64,000 bases of DNA from Pseudomonadota bacterium (GCA_018241505.1 JAFEDS010000016.1:744001-808000), one strand, 5' to 3'. Shown: positions 25,876 through 35,225, counted from the first letter of the stretch. The notes: generated from the letters alone by a model not told the origin. Translations and numbers: made by a program.

Positions 25876-27332
25876 GGGCCTGCATATCGGGCGGTCTGCT
25901 CGCGCCCGTGCTGGCCGCCCTGACGACGGTGCTGGGCGCCGTGGCGGGTTGCACCCTCGGTCCCAACTATCATCCAGCCCCTCCAACACCGGGAGCGGCC
26001 GGTCCGCTGGTGTCGGTTTCACCGTCGGCAGAGACTTCCGCCGAACCCCCTGATGACTGGTGGCGCCTCTATCACGATCCAACACTCGACCGGTTGTTGG
26101 ATGAAGCCTTCAAAGCCAACACAGACCTGAAGGCTGCGGAGGCCAACCTGCAAGCCGCGAGCGCGGCGCTCGACATTGCGCGCGACGCCTTTCTCCCCCA
26201 GACGAAGGCCGAAATCGGCTCAACCCGCGGTCGCGACGGGCTGACGGACGAGATTCTCGAACTGACTGGCCGGCGGCCCCAGACCATCTGGATTCATGAG
26301 GCCGCCCTCAGCCTCGGATACGAGCTCGACTACCTTGGTCGGGTTCGCAGGTCGGTGGAATCTGCCCGTGCGGACGCGGAAGCCGTTGCCGCCGTTCATG
26401 ACAGCGTAAAGATCACCGTGGCTGCGGAGACTGCGCGGTCGTACGCGCAGATCTGCGCTTTTGGGGAGCAGATTGAGGTTGCGAAGCGGTCGCTCGATAT
26501 CGTCAGCCGTGAGGCAGATATCACCGTTCATCGGAACGAGGCCGGCGCCGGCTCGCAGTTCGATGTGGTGCGTGCTCAGCAGCTTGTTGCGCAAGTGAGG
26601 GCGAGCATTCCGCCGTTGGAAGGCCAGCGCCGTGCGGCGGTCTTCCAGCTAGCGGCCTTGCTCGGGCGGGCCCCTTCGATGGCACCCACTGAGGTCAATC
26701 CGTGCGTCCTCCCGCCTCACCTTTCAGATCTTGTGCCTGTGGGTGACGGGACCGGCCTGCTCAAGCGGCGCCCGGACGTCCGCCAAGCTGATCGGAGAAT
26801 GGCCTCCGCGACGGCCCGCATCGGCATAGCCACCGCGGACCTGTATCCGAGGATCACCCTGAAAGCCCTGTACGGCACTGTCACGGCGGACATCAATGAG
26901 TTCACGGCGCCCGATTCGGTCATCTGGGGTATCGGACCCAGCGTCAGTTGGACGTTTCCGAACATGGCGGGTCCCCGTGCCCGGGTCCGCGCTGCAAAAG
27001 CCAGCGCCGCCGCGGCGTTGGCGAACTTCGACTCGGTCGTCCTTAAGGCCCTGAAAGAGACCGAACAATCGCTATCGACCTACGGCTCGGAGCTGGAGCG
27101 CCGGCAAGCCTTGTCCGATGCGCAACAAAAGGCTCACCAGGCCTTCGATATGGCCCACAACCAGTTTCTTGCCGGCTCCCTCAGCAATCTGGACCTGCTG
27201 ACCACGGAGCAAGCACTCGTCGCCGCCGACGCCGCGGTCGCTATCTCGGATACGGCGCTGATTCAGGATCAGATCGCTGTGTTCAAGGCACTGGGTGGCG
27301 GATGGCGCGGGGTTGAGGTGGGCCGCCGCTAA
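25872..27332 (+). CDS. Outer membrane factor lipoprotein (NodT/TolC-like)
   Basis: The 486-residue protein starts with a lipoprotein signal peptide; the lipobox is VAGC with the modified Cys27, followed by TLGPNYHPAPP, a typical NodT-family start (GPxYxxP). Two outer-membrane-efflux repeats follow, about 75-250 and 280-470, with the usual LYHDPTLDRLLDEAFKANTD and RRPDVRQADRRMASATARIG motifs. It completes the tripartite pump as the exit channel. Its ATG lies in the ATGA overlap with the MFS gene. The 66 bases after the stop hold no clear terminator. Confidence 0.92.
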   Translation: MRACISGGLLAPVLAALTTVLGAVAGCTLGPNYHPAPPTPGAAGPLVSVSPSAETSAEPPDDWWRLYHDPTLDRLLDEAFKANTDLKAAEANLQAASAALDIARDAFLPQTKAEIGSTRGRDGLTDEILELTGRRPQTIWIHEAALSLGYELDYLGRVRRSVESARADAEAVAAVHDSVKITVAAETARSYAQICAFGEQIEVAKRSLDIVSREADITVHRNEAGAGSQFDVVRAQQLVAQVRASIPPLEGQRRAAVFQLAALLGRAPSMAPTEVNPCVLPPHLSDLVPVGDGTGLLKRRPDVRQADRRMASATARIGIATADLYPRITLKALYGTVTADINEFTAPDSVIWGIGPSVSWTFPNMAGPRARVRAAKASAAAALANFDSVVLKALKETEQSLSTYGSELERRQALSDAQQKAHQAFDMAHNQFLAGSLSNLDLLTTEQALVAADAAVAISDTALIQDQIAVFKALGGGWRGVEVGRR

Positions 27333-27398
27333 AGATTTCTGCCATTTTGGCCGCTAAAGCGTCAAAATCCTGGGTCAAGCTGGAGCAATTGGTAGCGA

Positions 27399-28757
27399 AT
27401 GCGGGTTCTCGTAGTAGGTCGAAATGCTGAAGTACTGGCCAAAGCCGCCGGTACGTTCGCGAGCGACCTGCAGTTATGCACCGCCGCGAGCAAAGCCGAT
27501 TGCTTAGTCCTCCTCGCGAATTCCGACTTCGATCTCATCATCGCCTGCGAGACACTGGCGGACGGGCCGGGGCTCGAGGTACTGAGCCACGTCGTCGTCA
27601 ACTCGCCCAACACCCTTCGAATCTTCGCCGCCCGCCCCGCCACACTCGAGCTGCTCAAGGGTGAATTGGGGTTCTTCGGCCTATTTCGCACGCTCCCATA
27701 CCCGATCAACTTCCGGAAGCTTTGGGCAGCTATCGCCTTGGCTCAGGGGGCTTGTGATGGGCAGGCGCCAGGGGCGCTGCCCGCAGCAGGTGCGGTGCCC
27801 GCACCGGGGCCCTTGTCCGCAGCGCTGGCGTCCGCGTTGCAGGCGTCCTCCGCGCAGGGATCCGCGCCACTGGCAGAGCGGCACCCGGCGCCGCCTACTT
27901 CGCCGCCTCCGCCCATTCGGCATGTTGTTTTAGAGGACACGTGGGAGCTCGAGGTGCTCTCCGCATCTCAACAGCAGGAACCCGCACCCCAACAGCACCG
28001 ACCCACGCAGCAACAGCAATGGCCGGTGCCGCAACAGCAGCCGCCTACGCCGCTTCACGAGGCAACGCCCGGCATGCGCGCCGCCGCGCGATACGCCGCC
28101 GCACACGATGTACGCGACGCAGCAACACCCCCGGCGCGCATTCCCGAAAGCGAGGCCTTCAAACGCGCACGTGCTCGGCGCAACGCGGCCAATCGCGACG
28201 CCGCAGATCGCAACACAGCCAACTCCAACGCCGACAAACGCATCACCGACAAGCGCGATGCAGCCAACCGCAGCGTCAGCAAACGCGAACCGGTCATCAG
28301 CAACCAGTCATTAGCTGAGATCGCCAGACGCTTTACAACCCAACGCCCATTCGCTCAATTGGGCCGCTTACCGACAGGAATCCAGCGGGCCGCACTGTTC
28401 GTAGGCTCTGGTGTTTTCGCCGTGATCACTTTGGCAGTACTGACTTTCTTCATGGCCCACACCGACAAAGCCGCGAAGCCTGCGAAGCTGCCGATCATCG
28501 CGTCGCTCAATCAACCGCTGCCGCACAAGGCCTTCCCGTGGCAGCCCGAAACACAGCAACCAACACAGCAGGCAGCGCCAACGGAAAGTGAGGCACCGCC
28601 CGCCCCGACAGGGGACCTCGAAGCACAGGACCCCGCTGCCTCGGACACCCCCGCCGACCGCGACCCGGCCCCTCCCGATCCAGCGCCGATGTCGCCGCAA
28701 CCACCGCCACAAGCCCAAGCCTTGGAATCGCAGCAGGCTCAGCCAGTCGACAACTAG
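27399..28757 (+). CDS. Membrane protein with degenerate response-regulator receiver domain
   Basis: The first about 115 of 452 residues read as a CheY-like receiver (MRVLVVGRN, then FDLIIACETLADGPGLEVL), but the phosphoacceptor aspartate position is occupied by Cys50 and the conserved lysine-proline near residue 100 is not evident. A low-complexity region rich in Pro, Gln, Ala and then Arg/Asn/Asp (about 120-310) leads to one transmembrane helix (about 337-357) and a Pro/Ala/Gln-rich C-terminal tail. The layout predicts a cytoplasmic pseudo-receiver tethered to the inner membrane with a disordered periplasmic tail. I do not recognise the full-length family. The codon use of the repeat section (NA, DA, TA pairs) suggests recent internal expansion. 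Confidence 0.7.
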   Translation: MRVLVVGRNAEVLAKAAGTFASDLQLCTAASKADCLVLLANSDFDLIIACETLADGPGLEVLSHVVVNSPNTLRIFAARPATLELLKGELGFFGLFRTLPYPINFRKLWAAIALAQGACDGQAPGALPAAGAVPAPGPLSAALASALQASSAQGSAPLAERHPAPPTSPPPPIRHVVLEDTWELEVLSASQQQEPAPQQHRPTQQQQWPVPQQQPPTPLHEATPGMRAAARYAAAHDVRDAATPPARIPESEAFKRARARRNAANRDAADRNTANSNADKRITDKRDAANRSVSKREPVISNQSLAEIARRFTTQRPFAQLGRLPTGIQRAALFVGSGVFAVITLAVLTFFMAHTDKAAKPAKLPIIASLNQPLPHKAFPWQPETQQPTQQAAPTESEAPPAPTGDLEAQDPAASDTPADRDPAPPDPAPMSPQPPPQAQALESQQAQPVDN

Positions 28758-28842
28758 CGCGCAAGCGCCGGCCGGCCCAATATGCCACGGCGCATCTGGG
28801 CTCCCCCCGACCATTCCCTCCTAGGGATAGGACCGCGTCCAT

Positions 28843-29112
28843 TTAGACGGCATGCCAATAGGCATCGCGAATACTCAACGCCTGGTTCAGCTTCGCGGTG
28901 ATCAGCGAGATACGTTCCTCTGGCATCCCTGAGACATCCACTTGGATATAGAGGATGTCCCCAATGCCCATTTCCGCTACCACGCGGCGGGGCACCACAT
29001 TCAGATTCTGGAATCGCTCGAGGACGCGCGACAGCGCCCCAAGGTCGGCCTCAGCCGTGACCCTCAGGCGGTAAAGCGCTGATGTTTCAGGGGATAATTC
29101 TGTGACAGTCAT
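28843..29112 (-). CDS. Small ACT-domain-like protein
   Basis: An 89-residue protein starting at the ATG 29110-29112. The fold pattern is a single beta-alpha-beta-beta-alpha-beta unit: ALYRLRVTAEADLGALSRVL, RFQNLNVVPRRVVAEM, ILYIQVDVSG, then a helix. This resembles stand-alone ACT proteins and the small subunits of acetolactate synthase (IlvM-like), in which the domain binds amino acids. No large subunit of acetolactate synthase is adjacent, so a regulatory or orphan role is more likely here. The gene is isolated between an unknown membrane protein on the other strand and a creatininase-family gene. Confidence 0.65.
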   Translation of the reverse strand: MTVTELSPETSALYRLRVTAEADLGALSRVLERFQNLNVVPRRVVAEMGIGDILYIQVDVSGMPEERISLITAKLNQALSIRDAYWHAV

Positions 29113-29268
29113 GAACCTGCAACCTCGTACTGGAACTGGGAACACCGCACGCAACGTCGACCCGGCTTTCAGCGAAAGCCGGGTAGGTAATGCATGCAAT
29201 GGTCCGTACGAGGCGGTTCATGGCTGGCTCAATATACCTGAATCAGGCGGATGCTGCCCCGCCCCCCT

Positions 29269-30138
29269 TCAGCCCTTGGGCGGTATGAATGTCCGGATCT
29301 GCTTGACCGCGTAATCAACCTTGATATCAAAGGCTTCTTTCCCCAGCTTGGCGCTCGAGCGGCGGCCATCGCCAATAATCCCGTTTTTCACAGCCCCCGG
29401 CGCCGCGGCGTCCGGCTTTCCATCCGGCCCCACAGGAATGCCGACCGCTTCGGAGAGCTTGTCCTTACGCACGTAGGTTCCGTCCTTATCCAGATACATC
29501 ATGAGTGCTGTATCCGGAATGCCGCCGTGCAGGCTCTTCGGATAACCCCGTTCCTCGAGAGTCTTGTTGAACGCATCGTTGGCCGGGGTATAGACCTGAT
29601 CGCAGTAGAAGACGTGAATTCCCTTCGGGCCGTACTCTCCATCCATTTTTTTCGCCACCCGGGCATACACATTCTGCTCGCCGGGGCCCTGGCCACCGCC
29701 GTGATCGCCCATGATCACCACGTTCTTGAATCCGGTCGTGACCGACTGTTCAACGAATCGCTCCAACACCGCTTCCAACAGCTCGTTGGTGAGGCCGATG
29801 GTGCCGGGAAACTCCGCGCTCGCGTTGTTCGGGGTCAATGGCAACACGGGCATGGCGATGGCATTGCCCAGGCGAATGGCAATGGCTTTGACAGTTCCCC
29901 GTGCCATCAGGTTGTGACCCCCGTTGGCATTCTGAGGCCCACGCTCTTCAACGCCACCCGTGTAGATCAGCGCCGTCGTCTTGCCGGCGGCCAGCGCGTC
30001 CCTGACTTCCGGCCAGGTCATCAGCTCAAACTCGACGAGATCGGAGTGAGAACCTGCCGCCATTGACGGCGCGGCAGTCAGCGCCGCCATTGCGAAGACC
30101 GCGGACGCGAGGCCCGCCACCAGAACTTTGCGCACCAC
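29269..30138 (-). CDS. Exported creatininase-family protein
   Basis: A protein of about 289 residues with a signal peptide (VLVAGLASAVFAMAALTAAP, cleavage after SMA) followed by a creatininase-type domain. GGVEERGPQNANGGHNLMA and VIMGDHGGGQ carry the acidic and histidine residues expected for the two-metal site of this amidohydrolase family. I prefer the GTG at 30136-30138 because AAGGTGG stands seven bases upstream; a GTG at 30183 gives a longer form. Most creatininase homologues are cytoplasmic, so secretion is a notable variation, seen also in some proteobacterial members. The substrate cannot be inferred. Confidence 0.78.
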   Translation of the reverse strand: MVRKVLVAGLASAVFAMAALTAAPSMAAGSHSDLVEFELMTWPEVRDALAAGKTTALIYTGGVEERGPQNANGGHNLMARGTVKAIAIRLGNAIAMPVLPLTPNNASAEFPGTIGLTNELLEAVLERFVEQSVTTGFKNVVIMGDHGGGQGPGEQNVYARVAKKMDGEYGPKGIHVFYCDQVYTPANDAFNKTLEERGYPKSLHGGIPDTALMMYLDKDGTYVRKDKLSEAVGIPVGPDGKPDAAAPGAVKNGIIGDGRRSSAKLGKEAFDIKVDYAVKQIRTFIPPKG

Positions 30139-30233
30139 TGTCAATCCACCTTTGCCCCCGGATGTTGGCGGCAAATATGACACACCGCGCGTTCCCCGGG
30201 TATGGCGTTGGTCTCGGGAACTGAGAAGAACTG

Positions 30234-31391
30234 TCAGGCGGGTAGCCGCTCGAGCTGGAAGCGTTCAAACGCACCCAACGCCGACTCGATCCTCTTTTTG
30301 TGAGCCCGGGCTGATCCCCGGCCCACCCAGGTCCATTTCTGGATGAGCAGTTTGCGCCGCTCGCGATCCGTCTTCAGATCGATCGCAGCCACAATCTCAT
30401 CGCCACACAACACCGGGCAGGCGAAATAACCAAACACGCGCTTCGCCTTGGGCACGTAGGCCTCGAAGCGGTGCTCATAGTCCAATATCAACAATGAGCG
30501 CTTGCGTTGATTGACCAACGGATCAAACGGCGACAGGATGTGAACGAGATCGGGGCTGTCTTCCAAGCGCTGTTCGAGCATCTCGGGCTGTGCCCAGTGC
30601 TGCCACTTCCCCGCCCCCGCCAGCGCGACCGGAATCAGCTCCTTGCGACGTACTCGCCGCTCGATGACTCGTTTGATTGCAGGTTTGCCGGACGGATTCA
30701 GGTAACAGATGGATTCGAGACTGACGATACCTTGAGCGCGCAATGCACGATCCACGAGGTACTCGGCCACTTCGCCGGCACTCGCGGCCGCCGGCAAGCG
30801 CTGCCAACCGAAGTGCCGCGCTGTCAGCTCGTAGGTTTTCAACATGCCGGCGCGCTGGCTGACAGTCACCAGCCCTTTGAAGAAGGCCAATTGCAGCGCG
30901 CGCTTGGAAGGTTTGCGGCTCGCCCAGGCGTGATCCTTCTCCACCAGCACGTCATCCTCGATATCACGAATGGTGAGCGCACCGCCCTTGCGGATCCGGG
31001 TCATCACGCGGCGAACTTCGTTGTCCTTGACGTTGGTGAACCAGACCGCGCGGCGCGACCAGTAGGTGCGCATATCGCGGACATAGAAACGGAAATCTTC
31101 TATGGGCAGAAAGCTGAGCGCATGCGTCCAGTATTCAAACAGGGTCTTGTCGGCTGATTGCGCCTGGTGCAGGTGCTCGCGGCGATAATCGGGAATCCGC
31201 GTAAAGAGAATATGGTGGTGGCAGCGTTCGATGACATGGATGGTATCGATCTGTACATAGCCGAGCTGCCGGACGGCCGCGGGAATCGCGCCGGGACCGC
31301 TGCCAAAAGGCGCCACCGTATCGAGCTTCTGAGCGCGCAGCCAGATGCGCCTGGCCTGGGACTGGGAGACTGCGACTGGATCCTCTGACAT
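30234..31391 (-). CDS. YcaQ/AlkZ-type winged-helix DNA glycosylase
   Basis: The 385-residue protein belongs to the HTH_42 family, whose characterised members remove alkylated or cross-linked bases. The start RRIWLRAQ, the segment GYVQIDTIHVIERCHHHILF and the C-terminal FDPLVNQRKRSLLILDYEHRFEAYVPKAKR are diagnostic. The catalytic motif is Q-I-D (corresponding to Gln-hydrophobic-Asp), as in E. coli YcaQ, rather than the Q-hydrophobic-Q of AlkZ from antibiotic producers. Two ATGs are possible (31391 and 31409); neither has a strong ribosome site, and I chose the shorter. It is likely a housekeeping repair enzyme for interstrand cross-links or alkylation. Confidence 0.87.
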   Translation of the reverse strand: MSEDPVAVSQSQARRIWLRAQKLDTVAPFGSGPGAIPAAVRQLGYVQIDTIHVIERCHHHILFTRIPDYRREHLHQAQSADKTLFEYWTHALSFLPIEDFRFYVRDMRTYWSRRAVWFTNVKDNEVRRVMTRIRKGGALTIRDIEDDVLVEKDHAWASRKPSKRALQLAFFKGLVTVSQRAGMLKTYELTARHFGWQRLPAAASAGEVAEYLVDRALRAQGIVSLESICYLNPSGKPAIKRVIERRVRRKELIPVALAGAGKWQHWAQPEMLEQRLEDSPDLVHILSPFDPLVNQRKRSLLILDYEHRFEAYVPKAKRVFGYFACPVLCGDEIVAAIDLKTDRERRKLLIQKWTWVGRGSARAHKKRIESALGAFERFQLERLPA

Positions 31392-31569
31392 ACGCTCACG
31401 TGTCCGCATTCAAATGCACGCCGGCAATCCAACATTGTACAGCCGTGATCAATTCGCGGAAGCTGCACCACACAATAGCTGCCGAATGAGCAGCGCGACC
31501 ATCCGCGAGTTTTGCAATAACAACCGTTTTTATAGTAACTTGAAAATAGCGCGACCGCCCGTCTTTACC

Positions 31570-32241
31570 ATGGCCCACGCTCTCGTCAACCGGAAAGATC
31601 TAAAACCAGGCGACGTACTGTACGGATTTGATTCCTCCACGCGCTCACACGGAGGAGCGTTGGCTAGCGGCTATTCGCATGCGGGCATTTTCATCGGGAG
31701 AAATCGCATATTGGAAGCGACCCCTCCCACGGTCCGGAAAATCGACTTCCAAGGATTCGCGGCAGGCTTCAGCCACATTGCCGTATTTCGTTGCATTGAA
31801 CCCTGGCCGCCAGAGCGAATTGACGCGCTGAAATCCTTTGCACGAAAAGCCATCGGCAAGCCTTTCAATGAGATCGGGCTGCGAAGATGCGAACTGCGTA
31901 GAGAGACAACCCCGGCAACAGCGATGGAACGATATCTCGCCTACCGGGATGGTAGATACGTCGTACGCAGCGAAAGAGGTGTCTACTTTTGTTCGGAGCT
32001 CGTCGCAGCCGCCTTCGTTTCTTCGGGAATGATCAGCCTCGGCGCAGCCACTCAATTATTGCCCGAGGCATTCGCCCCAATTGACCTTACCAGGGACAAA
32101 GTGTTTGGGTTTTTTCTCGGCTTCGCAGTTCCTTATCGCGGTTACAAAATCCCAAAGGACGACGTATTCATTGATTCAGTTTTACCGCGGCGCAGAGGCA
32201 AGAGTTCGGTGCGCGCTGACAGGATCGAAGGCCGGGGCTAA
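31570..32241 (+). CDS. Papain-like permuted NlpC/P60 (YiiX-like) hydrolase
   Basis: A 223-residue protein starting at the ATG at 31570. It has the order of a circularly permuted NlpC/P60 fold: LKPGDVLYGF, then the histidine motif SGYSHAGIFIGRNRILEATP, and later the cysteine motif GVYFCSELVAAAFVSSGMI. There is no signal peptide. The DNA is visibly more AT-rich than neighbours, suggesting transfer. The last residues (SVRADRIEGRG) are encoded by a stretch that copies the 3' end of tRNA-Val, so the original C-terminus may have been replaced by recombination at that point. Function in the family ranges from peptidoglycan amidase to lipid acyltransferase and is unresolved here. Confidence 0.72.
   Translation: MAHALVNRKDLKPGDVLYGFDSSTRSHGGALASGYSHAGIFIGRNRILEATPPTVRKIDFQGFAAGFSHIAVFRCIEPWPPERIDALKSFARKAIGKPFNEIGLRRCELRRETTPATAMERYLAYRDGRYVVRSERGVYFCSELVAAAFVSSGMISLGAATQLLPEAFAPIDLTRDKVFGFFLGFAVPYRGYKIPKDDVFIDSVLPRRRGKSSVRADRIEGRG
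32208..32229 (-). repeat. Partial copy of the tRNA-Val 3' end, candidate attachment site
   Basis: These 22 bases match 35546-35567, the 3' end of the tRNA-Val gene, at 21 of 22 positions and in the same orientation. A tRNA 3' end duplicated on the tRNA's downstream side, 3.3 kb away, is the layout left by site-specific integration at a tRNA gene. No integrase is encoded between the copies. Confidence 0.6.
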
Positions 32242-32369
32242 GTTCAAACGTGGCCTGAGTGCCGATTTGGAAACTGCGAAGTTACTGCCGAGTCGTGAAG
32301 CACCAACAGACCGCTCGAGTTCGCAGTCGGAACCTCAGGTCACGGTTACGGCCCGCGCTCACGAGCCCT

Positions 32370-33155
32370 TCAGTTCAACCGAATAGACCCATCCGTAGTC
32401 GCGAGCGTCAGCTCCTGTCCACCGCCATTCAATGCTCCGTTGACCTCGGATTTACTCACATCACCCTGAACAGTCACGGGCAGGCCGAGTTTGATGCTTC
32501 CATCGACGGTGGTGGCATGAATGTTGGCCTGGAAGTCCCGGGGAAGTGATACCTCGAGACTGCCATCGACCGAACGGATGCTCCAGGGGGAGCTCATCTT
32601 CGAGCCGTCGGCGATCTTGGCAACCACGCTTCCGTCAGTGGTCTGGAGATTCAGCGCATCGAATCGACCTTGCGCGCGCAGCGATCCATCGGTGCTCGAC
32701 GCATCGCATCTACCATCGAAGTGCGCAATCGTCACGGCGCCATCCGTGCTGTGCAACTGAACGTCCCCTGTCAGGGAATCGACCGTGATCGAACCGTCGA
32801 CGGATTCAACCCTCAGATTGCCTTCCCGCGGCATGCGAACTTCGGTGACGAGCCTCTTGTCATTGAAACCAAGGGCAATACCGGGTTTGTGCAGCACGGT
32901 GAGCTCCACGCGGTCACCGTCCTGGTGGGATTCTATTTTCAATCCGCCGCCGAGATTGAGAGCGACCGATGAACCGGCGCGTTTCACATTGAACTCAACA
33001 TTTTGCGTGTCCGAGGCAATCACGTGGACGCTGCTGTCATCGACATGAACGTGCACCTGCGGCCGTCCGGTCACGACGTATGACTTTGAATATTCCTCAG
33101 CACTTGCGTTCGAAACCGCACCCAGCGCCACGAGCACGGCAGCCATGAGTCGCAT
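32370..33155 (-). CDS. DUF4097-family exported beta-strand repeat protein
   Basis: About 261 residues with a signal peptide (MRLMAAVLVALGAVSNASA). The rest is a run of short beta-strand units of the form S-x-D-G-S-[IVL], for example SVDGSITVDSL, STDGAVTIAHF, STDGSLRAQG, TTDGSVVAKI, SVDGSLEVSL and TVDGSIKLGL. This repeating pattern defines DUF4097 adhesin-like solenoids, which are usually exported or membrane-tethered and of unknown role. The ATG at 33153-33155 is eight bases from GGAAGG and is preferred over another ATG at 33161. It lies inside the region flanked by tRNA-Val repeats. Confidence 0.82.
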   Translation of the reverse strand: MRLMAAVLVALGAVSNASAEEYSKSYVVTGRPQVHVHVDDSSVHVIASDTQNVEFNVKRAGSSVALNLGGGLKIESHQDGDRVELTVLHKPGIALGFNDKRLVTEVRMPREGNLRVESVDGSITVDSLTGDVQLHSTDGAVTIAHFDGRCDASSTDGSLRAQGRFDALNLQTTDGSVVAKIADGSKMSSPWSIRSVDGSLEVSLPRDFQANIHATTVDGSIKLGLPVTVQGDVSKSEVNGALNGGGQELTLATTDGSIRLN

Positions 33156-33394
33156 CACCATTACCTTCCCGTCACGTTGTGTCAGGGCTCCCAGTTGAGC
33201 TGAGAAATCTACAGCCTTCAACCCGCTTTCGCCCAGTGGATTTGGTGGTGCGACATTGCGTTCACTCGGCACCTTGATGCTATAGAAGTAAGCCCCCATG
33301 GTGCGCGAATCGCGGCAGCCTCTCCATCACCGACGGGAGGCGCCGCTACATTCCCGGCTCACAGATCATCCGCCGTTCGACTCTATCTTCACAG

Positions 33395-35158
33395 TCAGCC
33401 TGATTTGCTCGAATGCAGTCGGTACTTAGCTCCGGGCGACCTCTCGCTACTAGTGGTGAGTTCGATCTCACGGTCCTTCAACATCCGCCTGAGCCAGCGG
33501 CTGACAATCGACTGCCCCAGACCCAATTCGGCCTGCAAAGCGGCGCGTGACATTTCGCCACGCCCTGCGAGTAATTGCCGTATCTCAGGACGCCGATCTG
33601 CTCTCTCACCTCGCTCCGATCGCTCACCGGGCTTTGTGTCAGCCTGCCCTACGAGACTCGCGAGAACGTACTCTGTGTATCGACCTCCACCGACGACCTC
33701 GGCGAGTCCACGGTTTACGAGGTCGGCGAGTTCTCGCGTGGCTACGCGACTGTCCGCATCGCTGATCTGTCGATAGCGTACGTTGCTCATAGCCTCCCCC
33801 GCTTTCATGAGCACCAACGCATTACGTTGATCACGCGAAAGTCCGCGAGCCGTATCCCCCAATCCAGCAAGCCAATTCAGAGTCTGGGGGTCGACAAGGG
33901 AGTGCCGTGGAAACGTCACACAGAAGGTGCTGACTCCGTCTTCAAATCGGGGCGGACTCATGTCGGCCGCACGCAATGCCTGGATCATCACAGGGATACC
34001 CGTCCCGCGGTGCTCAACGATGGCTTCACCGGTTCGGGGCGTCACGGCATCTTCTAACAGTTGCATCAAGGTTGCGTTGCGTGCACTGGTAACCCCAGCT
34101 GACCCTAATGTATCGACTGAGACAGGCCCGAAAAGTCCGCCAGGGTTGGTGATGATCAATCGATCGAGGAAAAGTTGGACCTGTACTGCGGTACCACGCG
34201 ACTGCGGCGAAAGGTCCCGGTGTGCGAGCGCGTTGACAACAGCTTCGCTCAACGCTGCCACAGGAATTTCTAAAGCGCCACGGCGGGTAGGGCCTGTGGC
34301 GATGCGTGGTTGACGCAAGTTCCGCGCGATCACAACCAACGTCTCGGCAAGCATGCGGCCGATCGAGCCATCGATGCGCGCATCGTCAAGCATCCGCTCA
34401 GCATGCGGCCCTGGCTCACCGATCTCGCGGCCAGGATACGCAGTTACGAGTACCGAGAACTGCGGGAAGAAAGATTGCGGCTCCCGACCGAAGACAAGCA
34501 ACCCCGCGACCGATGGCACGAAGCGGTTACTATCATCAGGGTGAGGCACCAGAACTTTGAGCGACCGGAGGATTCGCTGGTCCGCGGCCGCACGAAACCG
34601 AGGACGGCGCTCTCTCACGTGTTTCAGAAATGCTGTTAGAGAAGCTTGGTCGAGGTCCTTAGGTCCCGCGTTCGGGACGGCCCCTTGATCGTCGACAGGC
34701 TGTCCGCGTGAGGAGAGCATTAGCTGCACCTCGTAGCTATTCAGCTTGCGATCACCATCGGCAACTCGCACAAATGCGCCGTTGGAGTGGCCTGCAGGCC
34801 GGTAGTAGCATGGTTTCTGGCTTGGAAGCATCTCGGGAACTTCGGCAACGACAAGTGCTCGGCCGTCGATCTCCTTGATGTCGATGACAGGTGTGAGGCG
34901 CGGCTCCATCTCAGCGGTCATGCTCGCCAGGTCTTGAAGAGTCTTGCGAGGATTCTCGACACCGACCACCTCGAAATTGTGTCCTTCATCGAGCCCGAGA
35001 ATGATTACTCCGCCACCGGATGTGTTCGCAAAAGCCGAGAGAGTCTCCCACAGACGCGTGGGTAGTCCTCCCCATGCCAGCTTCGCCTCCACGTGCCTGA
35101 AGTCGGTGCGCATCCGCCGCAGTAGGGCTATATGCTCTTGAAGTTCCTCGTCCGTCAC
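33395..35158 (-). CDS. AlbA_2/Schlafen-type ATP-binding transcriptional regulator
   Basis: A protein of about 587 residues. The N-terminal AlbA_2 domain shows RHVEAKLAWGGLPTRLWETL and FANTSGGGVIILGLDE. A GHKL-type ATPase part (HATPase_c_4) carries SEAVVNALAHRDL and TNPGGLFG. Winged-helix segments make up the last 200 residues, ending in a helix-turn-helix like LQAELGLGQSIVSRWLRRML. Proteins of this layout are regulators often found on mobile elements and defence islands. The GTG at 35158 has GAGG eight bases upstream. Three tandem TAGTACTTAGCA repeats just upstream are its likely operator. A related TACTTAGC also occurs inside its own 3' end at 33423-33430. Confidence 0.82.
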   Translation of the reverse strand: MTDEELQEHIALLRRMRTDFRHVEAKLAWGGLPTRLWETLSAFANTSGGGVIILGLDEGHNFEVVGVENPRKTLQDLASMTAEMEPRLTPVIDIKEIDGRALVVAEVPEMLPSQKPCYYRPAGHSNGAFVRVADGDRKLNSYEVQLMLSSRGQPVDDQGAVPNAGPKDLDQASLTAFLKHVRERRPRFRAAADQRILRSLKVLVPHPDDSNRFVPSVAGLLVFGREPQSFFPQFSVLVTAYPGREIGEPGPHAERMLDDARIDGSIGRMLAETLVVIARNLRQPRIATGPTRRGALEIPVAALSEAVVNALAHRDLSPQSRGTAVQVQLFLDRLIITNPGGLFGPVSVDTLGSAGVTSARNATLMQLLEDAVTPRTGEAIVEHRGTGIPVMIQALRAADMSPPRFEDGVSTFCVTFPRHSLVDPQTLNWLAGLGDTARGLSRDQRNALVLMKAGEAMSNVRYRQISDADSRVATRELADLVNRGLAEVVGGGRYTEYVLASLVGQADTKPGERSERGERADRRPEIRQLLAGRGEMSRAALQAELGLGQSIVSRWLRRMLKDREIELTTSSERSPGAKYRLHSSKSG

Positions 35159-35189
35159 GAGAAGCACCTCGAACCAGACCCTGGTGGCT

Positions 35190-35225
35190 TAGTACTTAGC
35201 ATAGTACTTAGCATAGTACTTAGCA
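35190..35225. repeat. Three perfect tandem 12-base repeats, candidate operator
   Basis: TAGTACTTAGCA is repeated three times without a mismatch at 35190-35201, 35202-35213 and 35214-35225. A further AGTACTAAGC stands at 35241-35250, one base different from the repeat core. The core AGTACT is itself palindromic. The array starts 31 bases upstream of the AlbA_2 regulator gene start, where a promoter or autoregulatory operator would be. The 12-base period is close to one helical turn, so bound proteins would stack on nearly the same face. Confidence 0.75.

Noticed and set aside
35190-35225. CRISPR array
   Set aside because: The repeats are 12 bases, perfectly tandem with no spacers, and no cas genes are present.
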